From Hymenobacter glacialis (GTDB lineage: Bacteria > Bacteroidota > Bacteroidia > Cytophagales > Hymenobacteraceae), in assembly GCF_001816165.1 (NCBI RefSeq), contig NZ_MDZC01000079.1:119611-183610 (forward strand): a stretch of 64,000 bases of DNA, written 5' to 3'. Numbering within the stretch: the stretch's first letter is position 1; each line of letters begins with the position of its first letter. Both the position numbers and the translations under genes were made by a program. The notes under the pieces were generated by a model. The model was not told the DNA's origin. It worked only from the letters and a program-made list of their open reading frames with translations, and ran no database searches. Of this stretch, positions 8,977 to 16,775 are shown in pieces.

Positions 8977-9950
8977 ACCGGCATAACCGGCGTAGGCGCG
9001 GAGTTTTTGCCCTTCATCAGCCGGGCTACCAGCGGGTGTATCAGCACGCTGAAGACGATGAGCAGCGTGCCCAGATAAAAGCCCGTGGCCATGCGCTCCT
9101 GGCTGCCGAAAATGAGCACCGCCAGCCCGATACCGTACACCGGCTCCAGGTTGATGGTCAGGTTCACGGCGAAAGGGGAGAGGCGCTTCATCAGCTCCAC
9201 CGAGGCGGAGAAGGCGTATACGGTGCACACGCCGGCCAGCACCAGCAGCCAGAGCCAGTCGTAGCCGTGCCAGGCCAGTTGCAAGCCCTGGCCCTGGGTG
9301 AAATACAGGCTGTAGACGGGGAAGAACAGCACGATGCTCAAACACGCGCCCAGCATCTCATAAAACGTGAGCCGCAGCGGCGAGTGGGTTTTAATCAGCT
9401 TGGCATTGAGCACGCTGAACAGGGCCGACAGCCCCGCCGACAGCACCGCCACGCCCAGCCCCAGCAACTGGTCCAGCTCGGCCTGACTCACCAAATACAG
9501 GCCCACCATGGTAATGAGGCCCAGGCCTACCTCGTAGCCGCGCACCCGGCGCCAGAGCAGCAGCGGCTCCAGCAGCGACGTCCACAGCGCCAGCGTGGCC
9601 AGGCCCGCCAGGCACACGCTCACCGACGAGAGCCGCGCCGCCAGAAAAAAGGTAATCCAGTGCGCGGCCACCAGCGCACCCACCGCCAGCAGCCGCACTG
9701 CCTGCCCCATAGGGATGCGCCACACCTGTTTCCGGGCCACGAGCAGCACCGCCAGGCCGGCCGCGGCCAGCAATGTGCGCCAAAACACCAGCTCCACGGG
9801 CGGTACCGTCAGCAGCTTGCCCAGAATGGCCGTGAAGCCCCACAGGAGCACAATAAAATGAAGCTTGAAGTAGTCCTTGGCCAATGGATGGATGAATGAA
9901 TGGGCGATGAATAGTTGAACGAGCAGCGGAAGCACTGGCCGCGAATGCAT
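8973..9950 (-). CDS. EamA/DMT-family transporter
   Basis: The 325-residue protein has ten hydrophobic segments arranged as two five-helix EamA repeats (about residues 30-160 and 170-300). The first repeat begins HFIVLLWGFTAILGKLL and contains VFWRTLLAA; the second has LEPVYGIGLAVLIFG, a typical DMT motif. The family carries metabolites or drugs across the inner membrane, and no substrate can be assigned. The gene is convergent with ispE. It may start a few codons downstream of the ATG at 9950, because residues 1-24 are poorly conserved in kind. Confidence 0.88.
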   Translation of the reverse strand: MHSRPVLPLLVQLFIAHSFIHPLAKDYFKLHFIVLLWGFTAILGKLLTVPPVELVFWRTLLAAAGLAVLLVARKQVWRIPMGQAVRLLAVGALVAAHWITFFLAARLSSVSVCLAGLATLALWTSLLEPLLLWRRVRGYEVGLGLITMVGLYLVSQAELDQLLGLGVAVLSAGLSALFSVLNAKLIKTHSPLRLTFYEMLGACLSIVLFFPVYSLYFTQGQGLQLAWHGYDWLWLLVLAGVCTVYAFSASVELMKRLSPFAVNLTINLEPVYGIGLAVLIFGSQERMATGFYLGTLLIVFSVLIHPLVARLMKGKNSAPTPVMPV

Positions 9951-9973
9951 GAATGAGAGCCATTCACCCGTTG

Positions 9974-11053
9974 CTACTTGGGTACATACCGGTACAGAAC
10001 CAGCCCGATTACGGTGAACACCGTGCTGGGCACCCAGGCGGCAATGAGCGGGTCGAGGCTGCCCACTTGCGCGAGGTTGCGGCTCAGCATCACAAAAATA
10101 ATGAACACGAAGGCCAGCACGAACCCCAGCGCAATTTGCCCGCCCACGCCGGCGCGCGACTTCCGGGCGCTGAGAATGACGCCAATCAGGGTGAGCACCA
10201 CGATGGCGAAGGGGTACGAATACCGCTCGTACCGCTCGCTCAGGTACAGCTGCGTGTCATCAGCGCCGCGCTCAATCTTGGTGCGGATGAAAGCGTTGAG
10301 CTCGGGCAGGGTCATGGTTTCGGCTAGGCGGTAGGTGCTGGCAAAGTCCTTGGGGAAGAGGTTGAGCGTGGTGTCGCGGGCGGGCAGGGTTTGCAGCTGC
10401 TCATCCTGTGGCCCCTGAAACGTGCGCACCAGCTGCGGCGAGAGCCGCCACACCTGCTTGGTAGAATCCCAGTTGATGGCATCGGCCGTAAGGCGGCGGC
10501 GCAGAATGGTGCCGTCCACGGTTTCGAGCGCGAAATGAAAGCCGATATTGTTCACATTATCGTAGCTCTCCATGTACACGTAGTGGCGCGGGCCAATCTT
10601 GATGTGCACGTTGCGCCCCTGAAACCGGTAAGGCCGCTTGGTGTAGGCCCGCTCAAACGCTACCCGCGACTTATTGCCAATGGGCAGCACCCAGCCCGTG
10701 AGCCCGAAAATGAGCAGCCCCACCACCGCGCCCCCAATGGCGTATGGCAGCATCAGCCGCTTAAAACTCACGCCGCTGGCCAGAATGGCTACTATTTCGG
10801 TGCGCGCCGCCAACTGCGCCGTCACAAACACCACGGCAATAAAAATGGTAATCGGCGAGAGCAGATTGGCGAAATACGGAAACAGGTAGATGTAATAGCC
10901 GAAAATAATTTTCGACATCGACAGATTATGCTGAATAAAATCGTCGTTTTTTTCAGTGAAATCAATAACGCAGATAACCGATACCAGAATAACCACCGAG
11001 AAGAAGAACGCGGCGAGAAATTTCTTAATAATGTATTTATCGAGAATATTCAT
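9974..11053 (-). CDS. LptF/LptG-family permease
   Basis: This is a membrane component of the LPS exporter LptB2FG, which pulls lipopolysaccharide out of the inner membrane. It has 359 residues from ATG 11053 (MNILDKYIIKKFLAAFFFSV). Three hydrophobic segments lie in the first 110 residues, a periplasmic beta-jellyroll region at about 130-270 follows, and three segments end the protein, the fifth rich in Val/Ile (SYPFAIVVLTLIGVILSARKSR). The segment LAARTEIVAILASGVSF near 90 is characteristic. LptF and LptG cannot be told apart here. Confidence 0.9.
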   Translation of the reverse strand: MNILDKYIIKKFLAAFFFSVVILVSVICVIDFTEKNDDFIQHNLSMSKIIFGYYIYLFPYFANLLSPITIFIAVVFVTAQLAARTEIVAILASGVSFKRLMLPYAIGGAVVGLLIFGLTGWVLPIGNKSRVAFERAYTKRPYRFQGRNVHIKIGPRHYVYMESYDNVNNIGFHFALETVDGTILRRRLTADAINWDSTKQVWRLSPQLVRTFQGPQDEQLQTLPARDTTLNLFPKDFASTYRLAETMTLPELNAFIRTKIERGADDTQLYLSERYERYSYPFAIVVLTLIGVILSARKSRAGVGGQIALGFVLAFVFIIFVMLSRNLAQVGSLDPLIAAWVPSTVFTVIGLVLYRYVPK

Positions 11054-11620
11054 AAGCAGGCTGTTAGCTTCTGATTTGAGGTGAAAAGCTAGCGGCTGAA
11101 GGCAAGGTGAAAAACGCGCCTGAGCTGGCGCGGCCATGGAGGAACGGAGTGCGGCACTCGCTGGCTATGCGGTGAGGCCCGGCCGTAACTGCTTAGCCAA
11201 GCGAGTTATTGCCGTGGCTTTTTCCGCTCCCCACCGGGCATCGTCAAAGATACTGCCCGGAGAGAGCTATACTGGCCAACGGGCACCGGGGCGGGCTCCA
11301 GCACGCCCAAGAAAAACTACTCATCCTTGCGTTTTGTGCCCAAGTGGGGAATGGCGGCTTGGCCAGGCGCCGTTGCCCGCCGCCATTTCGCGGGCGGGCG
11401 CAAAGTTGCGGGCTTCCATCGGGCTCACTTCCAGCGCGCCAAGGTGAGCGACGAAGCTGCAGCCGCAAAAAACCAGAATAGCTAGCAGCCGAACCCGCTT
11501 TCGAGCAAAGGCAGAGGAGTGCTGTGAGTCTGTTCTGTTAATAAAAGGTCAACCATGCCGCAGAAGGCACCAATATTCGAGCATCAACTCCCTGGGTAAT
11601 GGGAAGAATAAAGTGGGTAT
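11054..11620. other. 567-bp gene-free stretch
   Basis: Between the LptF/G start and the GDPD gene's stop I see only short frames on both strands (for example 11136-11447 forward) with Arg/Pro-rich, composition-driven translations. No tRNA, clear terminator or repeat arm was recognised. Confidence 0.4.
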
Positions 11621-12529
11621 TTAGTCCTTGCGCGCCCTGCGGTTCAGCAAAGAAATCAGGCGCGCTACATTGTCGGTTTCAATGGCCTGGGGGTCAAAGG
11701 CTAACTGCTTTTTCATGGCTCCCGCGCTGCGCCCGCCAAAGAGCACGAGCTGCACGCCAGCTGCGTGAATGCGGGCGGCCCGCTGGGGCGTAAGCTGGTC
11801 CTTTTTCACCACCACTGTTTCAATGCCCGCGGCCTGGGCCTGCGTGAAAACAGAGTCAAAATTTTCCACTATCTCCAGCGCTACAGGCACCGCCGGGAGC
11901 AGGGTGCGCACGTATTTCAGCGTAGATAATTGGGTGCTGATAACGAGTGCCTGGGCAAGCGGCACCTGGCGCCGCACCAGTTGCTGCACCAGCTGCCGGA
12001 CCAGTACCTGGGAGCGGGCGAAGGCCTTGGCGGGGGGGACGCACCCGTCTTCCTCGTGCAAGTCGAAGTGCAGGTAAGGGAAGGTAGCCCGTTGCCTGAG
12101 CTCCTGCAGCAGCGTGTCCAGCGTGGCCACCCGCTCTTTCTGAAACCAATCGTAGGGCCAGCCGCCCCGGTAGCGCAGCCGCAGCAGCTCGGCGGCGGGG
12201 TACTGGCTCACGCAGCCCGTGCCAGTGGCCGTGCTGTTGCTGAGCTCGAGGTCGTGGTAGAGCATCAGCACGCTGTCCTGGCTGAGCTGTACGTCTACTT
12301 CCTCGCCATCGGCGCCCTTAGCCAGGGCATGCCGCACACCCGCCAGGCTGCTCGGCGGCAGCGGATTGAAGGGGTTGAACGGCGTGAAAAAACCCGAGCC
12401 CGCGTGGCCCAATACCAGCGGCTTGTGCACCGTGCCTGGCAAGTCCAGAGCGGAGTAATGCCAGTCGCGCGGCCACGTCCAGCCCATGGTCAGTGCGGCA
12501 GTCAGGACGAGAAGAATTCTGGTTGGCAT
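11621..12529 (-). CDS. glycerophosphodiester phosphodiesterase-family protein, secreted
   Basis: The family hydrolyses glycerophosphodiesters to glycerol 3-phosphate. The 302-residue protein has an N-terminal signal sequence (MPTRILLVLTAALTMGW). Catalytic elements are the first His in LGHAGSGF near residue 40, GEEVDVQLSQDSVLMLYHD with the metal-binding Glu/Asp and second His near 75-90, and a later HFDLHEEDG near 150. The C-terminus is a TIM-barrel pattern. HAGSG replaces the usual HRG, so the substrate may be atypical. The ATG at 12529 was chosen because the upstream open frame is a shadow of the next gene. Confidence 0.8.
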   Translation of the reverse strand: MPTRILLVLTAALTMGWTWPRDWHYSALDLPGTVHKPLVLGHAGSGFFTPFNPFNPLPPSSLAGVRHALAKGADGEEVDVQLSQDSVLMLYHDLELSNSTATGTGCVSQYPAAELLRLRYRGGWPYDWFQKERVATLDTLLQELRQRATFPYLHFDLHEEDGCVPPAKAFARSQVLVRQLVQQLVRRQVPLAQALVISTQLSTLKYVRTLLPAVPVALEIVENFDSVFTQAQAAGIETVVVKKDQLTPQRAARIHAAGVQLVLFGGRSAGAMKKQLAFDPQAIETDNVARLISLLNRRARKD

Positions 12530-12582
12530 ACTTCGGAGAAACAACTGTTGTGTTGGGGTATCACCCTCTAGGTTCACTCCAC

Positions 12583-12612
12583 TCCCTCGTGGGAGAGGGG
12601 GATGAGGCGAAC
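12583..12612. repeat. partial copy of the CCCCTCTCC-type repeat
   Basis: ACTCCCTCGTGGGAGAGGGGGA forms a short hairpin and resembles the repeats at 53501, 56011 and 59590 (CCTCACCCCC...CCCCTCTCC). Only one arm is present. Confidence 0.4.
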
Positions 12613-12621
12613 GCCAGGTAC

Positions 12622-13278
12622 CTATCGTGGCACCTTCGTAGTGGCCAGCATCTGCTGCTCCCGCCGCATGAGCACAATGTTGCGCGCATATACCACCGTG
12701 CCAAAAGCGTTGCCAAGCAGGAGCACGGCGTCGTTGCGCAGCAGGGCGTAGGCCAGAATCAGCACCGAGCCCGCCAGGCTCACCACCCAGAACCCCAGCG
12801 GCAGCACCGACTCGCCCTTGCGCTCCGAATACAGCCATTGGTACACGAAGCGCAGCAAAAACACGCTTTGCCCCACGGCTCCCAGTACCAGCCAGCCACC
12901 CGGTATGGGGGTGTTGAGCATGGCCCACAGGCTGAAATGCGGCGTGCCCACCACAAACCAGCCCAGCGCCAACACCGGCAGCACGTAGGCGCCCACCCGA
13001 AACACCTGCGGCAGCTGGCGCCAGTCGCCCAGCAGCTGCAGGTTGCGGATGTAGATGCCGTAGCTGATGATTTGGGCGCCGAGGATGACGGGGTCGTGCC
13101 GCAGCATGCCGTAGCCTATCATCATCAACGACGAGATGAGGCTGATTTTCCAAAACAGCGTGGGCACCAGCACCCGCTTGGCCCGCTCGCTCTGTACCCA
13201 TTGCAGCACAATGCGGCTCGAAAACAGCAGCTGCGCCAGCAGGCCAATGGCCAGCGCCACGGTTTCGGTGCTAATCAT
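12622..13278 (-). CDS. lipid-A-disaccharide synthase N-terminal domain protein (LAB_N, two copies)
   Basis: The 218-residue membrane protein consists of two repeats of the small membrane domain found before some LpxB enzymes. Repeat 1 is near residues 8-75 (SRIVLQWVQSERAKRVLVP, then GYGMLRHDPVILGAQII). Repeat 2 is near 130-205 (FLLRFVYQWLYSERKGESVLP, then AYALLRNDAVLLLGN). No LpxB glycosyltransferase domain follows. Its start overlaps the end of the GT2 gene by 8 nt, implying co-translation and a shared role in envelope lipid or sugar handling. Confidence 0.88.
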   Translation of the reverse strand: MISTETVALAIGLLAQLLFSSRIVLQWVQSERAKRVLVPTLFWKISLISSLMMIGYGMLRHDPVILGAQIISYGIYIRNLQLLGDWRQLPQVFRVGAYVLPVLALGWFVVGTPHFSLWAMLNTPIPGGWLVLGAVGQSVFLLRFVYQWLYSERKGESVLPLGFWVVSLAGSVLILAYALLRNDAVLLLGNAFGTVVYARNIVLMRREQQMLATTKVPR

Positions 13279-14020
13279 GGTTCCCGGTGTACTGCTCGCC
13301 TATCTCGTAGTTTTTCCAGCGGCTGCGAATCCAGCGGAAGCCGAACGTATCTACCAGCGGCTTCCAGGCCCGGTTCCAGAGGTTGTACTTGGCCGTGCCG
13401 GCAAAGCGCGGGAAGTGCTGCACCGGTAACTGCTTCACGCGCCCGCCCTGCAGCTGCACCAGCGCCCCCAGGAAGCGGTGCATGCCGTGGAAAAGCGGCA
13501 CGCGCCGGGCGTACTCAATCTTCATGATTTTGAGCGGGCAGCCGGTGTCCTCAATGCCGTCGTTGATGAGGGCGCGGCGCACGGTATTGGCTATTTTCGA
13601 CGACAGCTTTTTCACCACCGTGTCCTGCCGGTTGGCCCGGATGCCGTTCACTATGTCGAACGCCGGAAAGAATTCAAAAAACTTCAGGAAGTCGAGGGGC
13701 GAAGTCTGAATGTCGCTGTCGATGTAGCCCACCAGCGTGCCCCGGCAATGGTCGATTCCTGCTTTGATGGCCGTACTCAGGCCGCTGTTGTGGCGCAGCG
13801 AAATAAACTCGTACTGCGGCGCTGCCTTGCAGATGTTGCGCAGCAACGCCAGGGACCCGTCGGTGCTGCCATCGTTCACAAACAAAACAGCGGTCGGCAC
13901 TGGGGTTTCAGCCAGAAACTTGTTCATTTCGAGCACAAACTGTCCCAGGCTCTCCTCTTCGTTGTACACGGGCACCAGCACCGTGAGTTGCTGCCGGGCC
14001 AGATATTCAGATGATGACAT
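13271..14020 (-). CDS. family 2 glycosyltransferase (polyprenyl-phosphate sugar transferase type)
   Basis: The 249-residue GT-A enzyme shows VPVYNEEESLGQF near residue 17, the nucleotide-binding FVNDGSTDGS near 48 and the GYIDSDIQTSP metal/donor site near 96 (DSD). It resembles dolichyl- or undecaprenyl-phosphate mannose/aminoarabinose transferases but lacks C-terminal membrane helices. It is the first gene of a pair with the LAB_N protein, whose ATG lies inside its last codons. Confidence 0.88.
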   Translation of the reverse strand: MSSSEYLARQQLTVLVPVYNEEESLGQFVLEMNKFLAETPVPTAVLFVNDGSTDGSLALLRNICKAAPQYEFISLRHNSGLSTAIKAGIDHCRGTLVGYIDSDIQTSPLDFLKFFEFFPAFDIVNGIRANRQDTVVKKLSSKIANTVRRALINDGIEDTGCPLKIMKIEYARRVPLFHGMHRFLGALVQLQGGRVKQLPVQHFPRFAGTAKYNLWNRAWKPLVDTFGFRWIRSRWKNYEIGEQYTGNHD

Positions 14021-14228
14021 AACTATTCTGCTGCATGAAAAAGCCCCAAGGCTGGTGCAAGTACGCCACGTTTTCGCGAGGCGCGGCATCGCTCCCACGC
14101 AGCTGGCTGCCCCCAGGCCGCCAAGGCCACTTCTGAACGTCTGGCCCCGCTTTGGGTTGTGCACAAATACGCCCGATTTCACAGCGGCCCCAACTTCGCG
14201 CTGCCCCCTCACAACGGAGCCGTGGTCG

Positions 14229-14236
14229 TACTTTTC
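14229..14236 (+). promoter_or_regulatory. possible -7 element before the epimerase gene
   Basis: TACTTTTC differs from TAnnTTTG only in its last base and lies 31 nt before the TTG at 14267. It argues against the GTG at 14159 as start. Confidence 0.35.
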
Positions 14237-14266
14237 CGGTCCATTCGCCTCCTTCCGCCCACTCGC

Positions 14267-15247
14267 TTGCCACTTTCCACTGTTCTCGTCACCGGTTGCG
14301 CCGGCTTCATCGGCTCGCACTTGTGCGAGCGGCTCCTGCGCGACGGATACCGCGTGGTGGGGCTCGATAATTTCGACCCGTTTTACCCGCGTGCTATCAA
14401 AGAGGCCAACCTGGCGGCTTTTGCCGGGCACCCGCACTTCACCTTTCACGAAGCCGACCTGCGCCACGGCCCTGCCGCGCTCCCCCAGGTCACAGTGGAC
14501 GTGGTGGTGCACCTGGCTGCCAAAGCCGGCGTCGGCCCTTCGGTGCAGGACCCCGCCGCCTACCTCGAAAACAACGTGCTGGGCACCGGGCACCTGCTGG
14601 AATGGATGCGCCTGGGAGGCAGTAGCAAGCTGTTTTTCGCGTCGTCGTCATCCGTTTATGGCAACGCGCCCGAGCAGCCTTTCCGGGAAGATGCCAACAC
14701 GCTGGCTACATGTATCTCGCCTTACGCAGCCACCAAGCTGGCGGGTGAGCAGCTGGTGCACACTTACCACCACCTCTACCAGCTAGATGCCCTGAACGCC
14801 CGGTTTTTCACCGTTTATGGCCCCCGCCAGCGCCCCGACCTGGCCATCCACAAGTTTGTGCGCCTGTTACGCGCCGGCCAGGCCATTCCCGTATTTGGCG
14901 ATGGCAGCACGGCCCGCGACTACACCTTCGTGGCCGATACCGTGGACGGCATTGCCCGGGGCGTGCGCTACCTGCTGGCCCACACCGGCGTGTTCGAAAC
15001 CGTGAACCTGGGCAACAACAACCCCGTGCCCCTGCTGAAGCTAATCGCCGCCGTGGGGCACGCCGTAGGCGTCAGGCCCGAGCTCACCTTCCAGCCCATG
15101 CAGCCTGGCGATGTCGACATCACCTTCGCCGACATCAGCAAGGCCCAAAACCTATTCGGCTACGCCCCCCAAACCAGCCTGGCCGAGGGCCTCCGCCAGT
15201 TTGTGGCCTGGCTGCCCGCAGCGAGTGAAGTTGCTGTGAGCGAGTGA
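14267..15247 (+). CDS. NAD-dependent epimerase/dehydratase (UDP-glucuronate 4-epimerase type)
   Basis: This is an extended short-chain dehydrogenase acting on a nucleotide sugar. The NAD-binding TGCAGFIGSHLCERLL lies at the N-terminus, followed by LDNFDPFYPRAIKEANL, typical of GalE/GAE-like enzymes. The catalytic Ser-Tyr-Lys set is in ASSSSVYG and SPYAATKLAGE, and the C-terminal substrate region contains FTVYGPRQRPDLAIHKFVR. A TTG at 14267 gives MPLSTVLVTG, a normal N-terminus of about 326 residues. An upstream GTG at 14159 would add 36 unlikely residues. It faces away from the GT2 gene. Confidence 0.88.
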   Translation: MPLSTVLVTGCAGFIGSHLCERLLRDGYRVVGLDNFDPFYPRAIKEANLAAFAGHPHFTFHEADLRHGPAALPQVTVDVVVHLAAKAGVGPSVQDPAAYLENNVLGTGHLLEWMRLGGSSKLFFASSSSVYGNAPEQPFREDANTLATCISPYAATKLAGEQLVHTYHHLYQLDALNARFFTVYGPRQRPDLAIHKFVRLLRAGQAIPVFGDGSTARDYTFVADTVDGIARGVRYLLAHTGVFETVNLGNNNPVPLLKLIAAVGHAVGVRPELTFQPMQPGDVDITFADISKAQNLFGYAPQTSLAEGLRQFVAWLPAASEVAVSE

Positions 15248-15275
15248 TAAAAAGAACGTCGTGCTGAACGCAGTA

Positions 15276-15373
15276 GAACGTCATGCTGAGCGAAGTCGAA
15301 GCATCTCTACCGCAATAGTAAAATTGATTACTTGCACGGTAGAGATGCTTCGACTTCGCTCAGCATGACGTTC
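15276..15373. repeat. palindromic repeat, family A
   Basis: Arms read GAACGTCATGCTGAGCGAAG and inverted CTTCGCTCAGCATGACGTTC, with GCATCTCTACCG and CGGTAGAGATGC inside and a short AT-rich loop. A second partial left end (AACGTCGTGCTGAACGCAGT) lies at 15256-15275. Confidence 0.9.
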
Positions 15374-15379
15374 TTCTGC

Positions 15380-15439
15380 TAACGGCTAACGGCTAACGGC
15401 TAACGGCTAACGGCTAACGGCTAACGGCTAACGGCTAAC
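15380..15439. repeat. heptamer tandem repeat (TAACGGC)8
   Basis: Eight uninterrupted copies of TAACGGC run from 15380 to 15435, followed by TAAC, and end exactly where the tgt stop codon (15439-15441) begins. Every period puts a TAA in a frame, so the tract is non-coding. The length is likely to vary by slippage. Confidence 0.95.
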
Positions 15440-16569
15440 TACAACCGGGTCATCACCTGCTTCACCATGCGCTCCTTCCACGGGCCGAAGGTGCCGGCCA
15501 TGATTTGCAGGCGGGCTTCCTTCACCAGCCAGAGGTAAAAAGCCAGGTTGTGCGCCGACGCAATTTGCGGCCCCAGCATTTCCTTGCATTGAAAGAGGTG
15601 CCGCAGGTAGGCCCGCGTATAAAAGGTGCTGGCGTGCCCGCCCAGTTCGGCGTCGATGGGCGCGAAGTCAGTGGCCCACTTCTTATTCGTCACGTTCATA
15701 ATGCCCTGCGTGGTAAACAGCATGCCGTTGCGGGCATTGCGGGTGGGCATCACGCAGTCGAACATGTCCACACCCAGGGCAATGTTTTCCAGAATATTGG
15801 CCGGCGTGCCCACGCCCATCAGGTAGCGGGGCTTGTCTTTGGGTAGAATGTCGCAGACCAACTCGGTCATTTCGTACATCAGCTCGGCGGGCTCGCCCAC
15901 GCTCAGGCCGCCAATGGCGTTGCCCTCGCGCCCCTGCGCCGCAATAAACTCCGCCGATTTGATGCGTAAATCCTTGAATGTGCTGCCCTGCACAATCGGA
16001 AAAAGCGCCTGCTGGTAGCCATACAGGCCTTCGGTGCTGTCGAAACGCTGAATGCAGCGCTGCAGCCAGCGGTGGGTCATGTCGAGGGAGCGGGCGGCGT
16101 AGTCGTACTCGCAGGGCCAGGGCGTGCACTCGTCAAAGGCCATGATAATGTCGGCCCCAATCACCCGCTGAATGTCCATCACGCCCTCCGGCGAGAACAA
16201 ATGCTGGCTGCCATCTATGTGCGAGCGGAATTTTACGCCTTCCTCCTTGATTTTGCGGGTGTTGCTGAGCGAATACACCTGGTACCCGCCCGAGTCCGTG
16301 AGAATGGGCCGGTCCCAGCCGTTGAACTTATGCAGCCCGCCGGCGGCGCGCAGCACGTCGAGGCCCGGCCGCAGGTACAGGTGGTAGGTGTTGCCGAGAA
16401 TAATCTGGGCGTCGATGTCGGCTTTGAGGGTATGCTGCGACACCGCCTTCACAGTGCCAGCCGTGCCCACGGGCATAAAAATCGGGGTTTCAATGGTGCC
16501 GTGCGCTGTTTCTAATCGGCCCGCGCGGGCTTTGGTCGCGGGGTCCTGGGCGAGAAGGTCGAAAGTCAT
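15439..16569 (-). CDS. tgt: tRNA-guanine transglycosylase (queuine/preQ1 insertion)
   Basis: The enzyme exchanges guanine 34 for preQ1 in tRNAs with GUN anticodons. It has 376 residues from ATG 16569. It has the substrate segment TDSGGYQVYSLS near residue 90, GADIIMAFDECTPWP near 140, IGGLSVGEP near 215 and the nucleophile Asp in GVDMFDCVMPTRNARNG near 265. The region where E. coli Tgt has its CxCxxC zinc ligands reads FAPIDAELGGHASTFYTRAYL without cysteines; I recall this being common in Bacteroidota. Confidence 0.95.
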   Translation of the reverse strand: MTFDLLAQDPATKARAGRLETAHGTIETPIFMPVGTAGTVKAVSQHTLKADIDAQIILGNTYHLYLRPGLDVLRAAGGLHKFNGWDRPILTDSGGYQVYSLSNTRKIKEEGVKFRSHIDGSQHLFSPEGVMDIQRVIGADIIMAFDECTPWPCEYDYAARSLDMTHRWLQRCIQRFDSTEGLYGYQQALFPIVQGSTFKDLRIKSAEFIAAQGREGNAIGGLSVGEPAELMYEMTELVCDILPKDKPRYLMGVGTPANILENIALGVDMFDCVMPTRNARNGMLFTTQGIMNVTNKKWATDFAPIDAELGGHASTFYTRAYLRHLFQCKEMLGPQIASAHNLAFYLWLVKEARLQIMAGTFGPWKERMVKQVMTRL

Positions 16570-16588
16570 AAGGTCTGAATCTGAAGCT

Positions 16589-16708
16589 GTCATCCTGAAT
16601 GAAGCGCAGCGCAATGAAGGACCTTATCTATCTCGAACGATTAGCAGTAAACCAAATGCGGCGAACCCGATAAGATGCTTCGCGGTGCGAACGCGAAATG
16701 GGCATGAC
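16589..16708. repeat. diverged palindromic repeat, family A
   Basis: It runs from GTCATCCTGAATGAAGCG to GGGCATGAC, with inner arms GGACCTTATC and GATAAGATGCTTCG. The arms differ considerably, so it may be a composite of two sub-types. Upstream in-frame ATGs for the next gene (16698, 16704) lie inside it. Confidence 0.6.
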
Positions 16709-16741
16709 GAAGCAAAGATACCGCGCCCGCCCGGCGTCCCG

Positions 16742-16749
16742 TACTTTTG
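16742..16749 (+). promoter_or_regulatory. -7 element before glycosyltransferase gene
   Basis: TACTTTTG matches TAnnTTTG. It lies 27 nt before the TTG at 16776 and downstream of the ATG at 16698, so a transcript from it could not use that ATG. Confidence 0.5.
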
Positions 16750-16775
16750 CGAGCCCCTTCACGTGCGCTTCCCCG

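Noticed and set aside
11136..11481. Overlapping forward frames between the LptF/G and GDPD genes
   Set aside because: Arg/Pro/Ala-rich translations, no promoter or family pattern, and several phases equally open.
15380..15439. CRISPR array candidate
   Set aside because: The unit is only 7 bp with no spacers and no cas genes nearby.
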